Below are positions 6,682 through 10,240 of a stretch of DNA of 10,240 nt, piece by piece (within the stretch, counting starts at the first letter, position 1; every line of letters starts with the position of its first letter). A program made the position numbers and the translations under genes. Source of the DNA: Verrucomicrobiia bacterium (lineage in GTDB: Bacteria > Verrucomicrobiota > Verrucomicrobiia > Opitutales > Opitutaceae). The notes beneath the pieces are model-generated. The model saw only the letters and a program-made list of their open reading frames with translations, ran no database searches and was not told the DNA's origin. The DNA lies in NCBI GenBank assembly GCA_030424825.1, contig JAUHWE010000115.1, forward strand, positions 1 through 10,240. Reading direction: 5' to 3'.

Positions 6682-6698
6682 AGATCATCTCTTCGACA
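6671..6698 (-). promoter_or_regulatory. Possible degenerate ECF42-type promoter at the sigma gene (autoregulation)
   Basis: TGTCGA at 6698-6693 lies just upstream of the sigma-factor gene. At 18 bases there is GGAC (6674-6671), one mismatch from CGAC, while at 17 bases the match is poor. Transcription from here would start close to the second ATG at 6663 and would exclude the ATG at 6681. It may be a genuine weak autoregulatory site or chance. Confidence 0.25.
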
Positions 6699-6967
6699 AA
6701 GTAGAATCCAATAAAGTCCGAATTCTGAAAATCGATAGTCCCTCCCCCCCGAGGCAAGCGCAACGCTGACACTCATCCGGACAAAATGTCAGAGTAAATC
6801 TCCACGTCGATCCGTGGGAAACAAAGCATCCCCGGGGCAACCGTCTTCGTTCGCAGAACTACGCCGAGTCAAGAGCCCCGAGGTATTTTAAGGTAGCGGG
6901 CGATCTCCGAGCAAGCTTCGAGGTATTTACCCGAAGGGAAACAAACCTAACCTCACTACTCCTGGGC
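6699..6967. other. Intergenic region upstream of the sigma-factor gene
   Basis: I see no gene here. The stretch should contain the main promoter of the sigma-factor gene, but no clear -35/-10 pair stands out. It holds a run of eight C residues near 6743-6750. It also has a direct repeat CGAGGTATTT at 6879-6888 and 6919-6928 (40-base period), with the partly self-complementary CTCCGAGCAAGCTTCGAG between them. Confidence 0.5.
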
Positions 6968-7086
6968 GGCTCGCCTGGCAAGCGAGCCCTATCTTTCAAA
7001 GGCCTCACCAAAAACATCCGTGTCTACGCCAGTCCGCCAAAGCCCAAAGGGCGACGGCTGGATCCGTGCCATCTGTGGGCAAAACC
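6968..7086 (+). repeat. Dispersed intergenic repeat, copy 2, interrupted by a 36-base insert
   Basis: This copy begins GGCTCGCCTGGCAAGCGAGC, where GCTCGC and GCGAGC form a good hairpin, and ends TCCGTGCCATCTGTGGGCAA. It matches copy 1 at 2020-2104 in order and orientation, but between GTGTCTA and TCCGTGCC it carries extra bases at 7027-7062. It lies about 95 bases before the PH-domain gene. Confidence 0.65.
7027..7062. repeat. 36-base palindromic insert within repeat copy 2
   Basis: The segment has CCAG and CTGG near its ends and the inner palindrome GCCCAAAGGGC, so it can fold into an imperfect hairpin. It is absent from copy 1, where GTGTCTATC continues directly. It looks like a small REP-like element that landed inside the larger repeat. 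Confidence 0.5.
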
Positions 7087-7179
7087 TTTAGCTTGGCAGG
7101 TAGGGGAAACTTGATCTATATCTCAATTCCTCTCTTGTAGTTTCACTGGTACTCCCTCTCCCCAACCCAATCCAACCGC

Positions 7180-8076
7180 ATGCCCATTCAGTCGATTTCC
7201 TCGCCGAGCGAACTGCTCGAGCTTGAACCGAGTAGCACCCCTTATCTCTTCAGCGAATTCATCAAAGTTGAAAAATGGGGCGAGCGGCGCCTCGCCAAGC
7301 GAAAGCTGACCGTTCTGAAATCGGTCGATCCAGTCATCAATATGCTATTACGCCCGGGCGAACAGGTATTCTACCTCACGGATGGCGTCCGGACCAGCAG
7401 CATTGAGCAGCTCTTTGTCGGTTGGGTGGCCTACTACTACAACCTCATGGCGTTCGTCTTCACCTCGGAACGCATTCTTCTGGTCCATCTCAAAAGCCGG
7501 AAGCAGCGTGGGATCTATCTCGGCGCAATCGACTACGTCGATATTCGCCAGGCCAAATCGGGTTTGCTCTGCGGCTTCAAGCTCAAGTTCACAAATGGCA
7601 AGTCCCTCTATTTCACTCGAATGCCAAGAGCCGACCGGAAGCAGCTCACAAGCTACATGAGCAATGTACTGGGCGACACACTGCCACCGAAGTCAAAAAC
7701 GAGCCCCGGCATGAAGCACCTCTGCCCCACCTGCTATAGCGAGCACCTGAAAGTCGTACCGGAATGCCCAAGCTGCGAAACCCAATTCAAGACCCCTGGC
7801 AAGGCCGCCCTGCGATCTCTAATCATGCCAGGACTCGGTGACATCTACCTGGGCTCCAAGGTGCTCGGGACACTCGAACTGATCTTCATGGCCTGGATCT
7901 GGTCCAGCATTATCGTCGGCGCGAATGAATCAATCGAAGCCGGAGAAAGCCCCGCAAGCGCCTACAGCGTACTCCTAGTGCTCTTCCTGTTCATCCACCC
8001 AATCGATGCCCTCAAGTCATACACAATGGGCAAAAAAGGCCTCATTCCTAGCAAAGTCTCGAAAGAGGATAGTTAG
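7180..8076 (+). CDS. PH-like domain / zinc-ribbon / two-helix membrane protein, function unknown
   Basis: This 298-residue protein has three parts. Residues about 50-165 look like a bacterial PH-like domain: LRPGEQVFYLTDGV, then FVFTSERILLVHL, YVDIRQAKSGLLCGFKLKF and SLYFTRMPRADRKQLTSYM. Residues 182-199 form a zinc ribbon with two CxxC knuckles (CPTC and CPSC). The C-terminal part holds hydrophobic segments at about 210-247 and 262-282. The first begins MPGLGDIYLGSKVLG, reminiscent of the TM2-type PGLGQFYLG motif. The protein is therefore likely anchored in the inner membrane with the PH and zinc parts in the cytoplasm. I do not know a function; bacterial PH domains of this kind serve as binding modules. 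The ATG has no Shine-Dalgarno sequence (ATCCAACCGC precedes it). The gene diverges from the sigma-factor gene and is separated from the next gene by 92 bases. Confidence 0.8.
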   Translation: MPIQSISSPSELLELEPSSTPYLFSEFIKVEKWGERRLAKRKLTVLKSVDPVINMLLRPGEQVFYLTDGVRTSSIEQLFVGWVAYYYNLMAFVFTSERILLVHLKSRKQRGIYLGAIDYVDIRQAKSGLLCGFKLKFTNGKSLYFTRMPRADRKQLTSYMSNVLGDTLPPKSKTSPGMKHLCPTCYSEHLKVVPECPSCETQFKTPGKAALRSLIMPGLGDIYLGSKVLGTLELIFMAWIWSSIIVGANESIEAGESPASAYSVLLVLFLFIHPIDALKSYTMGKKGLIPSKVSKEDS

Positions 8077-8168
8077 AACAAGATAGATCACCGTGTTGAT
8101 AATTGAATACTTACCCCCTTTTCTCCCTTCCCGTTGTCTCCCTTTAACTTAACTAAATTTACCTAAAT

Positions 8169-9599
8169 ATGAATTCATGGGTATCAAATTTCGAGAATCA
8201 TCCATTTCAACAAACCTGGGCATCGCTTAAAGAACACGTCCACGAAATCGTTTTGGATGATGAAACCGTGGAAACAGATGTCGCCGAAGTGGCGAGGCTT
8301 AGAAAAGTGGTAACATACCTAGCTGAATTGATTGACAATATTGATCCGGAACTCACCCCACTATCAACTTGGAAAAACTTCAACAATCAAGTGATACCAT
8401 GCTTAACAGAAGTAACCAATTTCAACTCAAATCGCAATATTGCTCACATTACTGCTGCCAACAATCACGCGGACAATTTGCTTACTTACGTCCGCCCATA
8501 TATGGTTTTACCAAAATCCGCAGCCACAGCGGCGAGTCGATCTGCAGCCGCTTACGCAAAAGTTGCTGAGGAGTATGTCAAAAATTTGAGCGAAAAAATA
8601 AAGTCTATTGTAAGCGAAATAAATGAGATTAAAGCAAAGACAGGATCTAATTTTGAAGATATCGAAAAATCGATGTCAAACATTGTAGAACTCGAGGTTG
8701 AACTCTTTGGCGAAGATGAAAAACCAGGGCTGAAGCACGAGCTCTATGAGTTGTTTTCAGATACAGAAGATAAACATGAATCTATATGTGATATATACAA
8801 CGAAATATTGGTCGGAAAAGGCGAGGAACTATCTACCGCCCAAGAAATCAGTGAAGCGAAAGTAGATTCTGTCAAAAAACGGAAGGAAATAGACGAACTT
8901 CTGTCGGAAGCAACAGAAGAGATTTCTGAGCTCGAAAAATTTCATACGACGGTATTTGGGAAAGTTAACGATGATGGTTCTCGTGAAGGTGGTCTAGCTA
9001 AGAATCTGGAGAACCTAAAAACCAAATTGACTAAATTTGAGGAGATCCAATCAGATCGCTATCAAGCTTTAAATGATGAGATTGAGTCTCTTCTACCTGG
9101 TGCTACAAGTGCTGGCCTAGCGACTGCATATCGAGAAATGAAAGATTCTTTCTCTAAGCCGATTAGAAACTCTAGTATACTATTTTATATTTCCGTTGCT
9201 GGACTTGTTGGGGTATCATTTATACTAGCTGTTCAATCTGTCGGGTGGTCTCAGATCACATTTAGAACAATCGATACTTGGGATGCTGTCTTGAAAACTA
9301 TTGCTTATAAAATTCCTTTCTTCGCTCCAATTGTTTGGTTAGCCTTTTACGCAACAAAACGACGAAGCGAAGCGCAACGTCTACAACAGGAATACGCACA
9401 CAAGGAAGCACTTGCTAAATCCTACAATAGTTACAAAAAGCAGATCTCGGAATTTGCGGAGAAAGACGATGAGCTCTTGAGAGAGCTCATTCGCAAGGCC
9501 ATAGAAGCAGTTTCGCACAACGCTTCGTCTACTTTGGATGGTAAGCATGGTGATAATATGCCCGCACAAGAAGCGTTAAGTATAGGCAAAACGAAATAA
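8169..9599 (+). CDS. AT-rich gene for a coiled-coil protein with two C-terminal membrane helices
   Basis: This 476-residue protein has no enzyme motif I recognise. Residues 1-112 form a helical N-terminal domain (LAELIDNIDPELTPLSTWKN, IAHITAANNHADNLL). Residues about 115-310 are strongly charged and heptad-like, a long coiled coil. The coiled coil contains a twice-used motif, FGEDEKPGLKHEL at 180-192 and FGKV...GGLAKNL at 263-280. LLPGATSAGLATAYREM (308-324) precedes membrane helices at about 336-356 and 382-396. A cytoplasmic tail follows (RSEAQRLQQEYAHKEALAKS, then KAIEAVSHNASSTLDGKHGD). The LPGATSAGLA and YAHKEA motifs remind me of an uncharacterised family of bacterial membrane coiled-coil proteins, but I cannot name it with certainty. 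Codon and base use are much more AT-rich than in all neighbours, suggesting horizontal acquisition. There is no Shine-Dalgarno sequence before the ATG. Confidence 0.85.
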   Translation: MNSWVSNFENHPFQQTWASLKEHVHEIVLDDETVETDVAEVARLRKVVTYLAELIDNIDPELTPLSTWKNFNNQVIPCLTEVTNFNSNRNIAHITAANNHADNLLTYVRPYMVLPKSAATAASRSAAAYAKVAEEYVKNLSEKIKSIVSEINEIKAKTGSNFEDIEKSMSNIVELEVELFGEDEKPGLKHELYELFSDTEDKHESICDIYNEILVGKGEELSTAQEISEAKVDSVKKRKEIDELLSEATEEISELEKFHTTVFGKVNDDGSREGGLAKNLENLKTKLTKFEEIQSDRYQALNDEIESLLPGATSAGLATAYREMKDSFSKPIRNSSILFYISVAGLVGVSFILAVQSVGWSQITFRTIDTWDAVLKTIAYKIPFFAPIVWLAFYATKRRSEAQRLQQEYAHKEALAKSYNSYKKQISEFAEKDDELLRELIRKAIEAVSHNASSTLDGKHGDNMPAQEALSIGKTK

Positions 9600-9668
9600 T
9601 CAAAAGCAGACCCCATTACCCTAGTCGAAGTGCTTGCCCGAATAGAGAAGAAAAGGGGTCAACAATCG

Positions 9669-9697
9669 ACGAGAGGAGGGTCAAGACGTCCTCTCGT
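9669..9697. repeat. Perfect 9-base inverted repeat (hairpin)
   Basis: ACGAGAGGA at 9669-9677 is the exact reverse complement of TCCTCTCGT at 9689-9697, with an 11-base loop. It lies about 70 bases after the stop of the coiled-coil gene. It is not followed by a T-run, so it is not a standard intrinsic terminator. A TATAAT at 9699-9704 follows at once, but no good -35 box accompanies it. The hairpin could be an mRNA 3' structure or an operator. Confidence 0.4.
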
Positions 9698-9884
9698 ATA
9701 TAATTGGATACTATCATCGGATTCCTTTCACTAATTGTAGGTTTATTTTTGGGGGAGCCAAGCTGAAGAGATAGATCGGAAGGAATGCATAGCACCTTGT
9801 AATTAGAATCAAACTCCCCACACACAAACGAATCATACTATTATCCAAGTGTAACCTTCTATAAAACCTTTTCTTCAGCGTACC

Positions 9885-10240
9885 ATGGATACAAGTTCTA
9901 CTACAGACCCCGACCTTCCAATAGAGGAAGAAACAATCAACGAAAGCTATCGGTACGCTGGTTTTTGGCGTCGTGTATTGGCGTATTCAATCGATACAAT
10001 CATCATTGGCGCCATAGGTTTGTCAATTGGGTTCGGTTTTTACGACTACTTCCTTTCCATTGGCCAATTCGGTCGCCTGTATGGGCTCGTCATCTATCTG
10101 GGATACTTTGCCACTCTGAACTCCCGCGTAGGAAACGGGCAGACTCTAGGAAAGCGCATTCTGGGAATCAAAGTGGTCGATCGTGACGCCAACCCGCTCA
10201 GCTTTCCTCAATCGATCATCCGACAATCGATTATCGCGAC
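9885..10240 (+). CDS. RDD family membrane protein, partial (C-terminus beyond right edge)
   Basis: The frame is open from the ATG at 9885 to the end of the window, giving 118 visible residues. After an acidic N-terminal stretch (DPDLPIEEETINES), YAGFWRRVLAYSIDTIIIGA (residues 23-42) shows the family's Arg and Asp in the first membrane helix. A second hydrophobic segment covers about 62-76 (LYGLVIYLGYFATL). Then NGQTLGKRILGIKVVD (83-98) gives the conserved G-Q-T-x-G-K-R/K-x-x-G-I-x-V motif of RDD proteins. The family comprises small inner-membrane proteins; some members have been linked to ion transport, but the role here is unknown. No Shine-Dalgarno sequence precedes the ATG (CTTCAGCGTACC). 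At least one more membrane helix is expected beyond the edge. Confidence 0.88.
   Translation, partial: MDTSSTTDPDLPIEEETINESYRYAGFWRRVLAYSIDTIIIGAIGLSIGFGFYDYFLSIGQFGRLYGLVIYLGYFATLNSRVGNGQTLGKRILGIKVVDRDANPLSFPQSIIRQSIIA

Noticed and set aside
9609..9660. GACCCC (9609-9614) and GGGGTC (9655-9660) as an inverted repeat after the coiled-coil gene
   Set aside because: Only six bases pair across a 40-base loop, and there is no T-run; chance is likely.

Overview
The window looks like chromosomal DNA of a Gram-negative bacterium. Verrucomicrobiota (Opitutae-like) is my best guess, with low confidence. The grounds are the gene families, GC-rich coding DNA, many genes without a Shine-Dalgarno sequence, and a dispersed non-coding repeat containing an 'ATCCGTG...CCATC.GTGGGCAAA' core of a kind I associate with that phylum. 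No rRNA, tRNA, CRISPR or complete insertion sequence is visible.

Left part (1-2110): a minus-strand DUF6880-like gene runs off the left edge with about 430 codons visible. It is followed by about 820 bases without a complete gene, holding a short coding-like remnant and several REP-like palindromes and repeats.

Centre (2111-6681): a six-gene minus-strand cluster. In transcription order it encodes an ECF42-type sigma factor with a TPR-like C-terminal extension, a YCII(DGPF)-SnoaL fusion, a YCII(DGPF)-PhnB/VOC fusion, a free-standing SnoaL-like protein, a free-standing YCII(DGPF) protein and a DoxX-like membrane protein. ECF42 sigma factors are known to be linked to DGPF genes. The two fusion genes are each preceded by TGTCGA, exactly 17 bases, then CGAC or CGTC. 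This matches the ECF42 target motif as I remember it from Streptomyces, so the sigma factor probably drives its neighbours directly, with no anti-sigma gene in sight. The substrates of the enzymes and the inducing signal are unknown.

Right part (6682-10240): a 498-base intergenic region contains a second copy of the dispersed repeat, interrupted by a 36-base palindromic insert. Three plus-strand genes for membrane proteins follow: a PH-like/zinc-ribbon/two-helix protein, a markedly AT-rich 476-residue coiled-coil protein with two C-terminal membrane helices (probably horizontally acquired), and the start of an RDD-family protein cut by the right edge. The first and third resemble each other in base composition; the AT-rich gene between them stands out.
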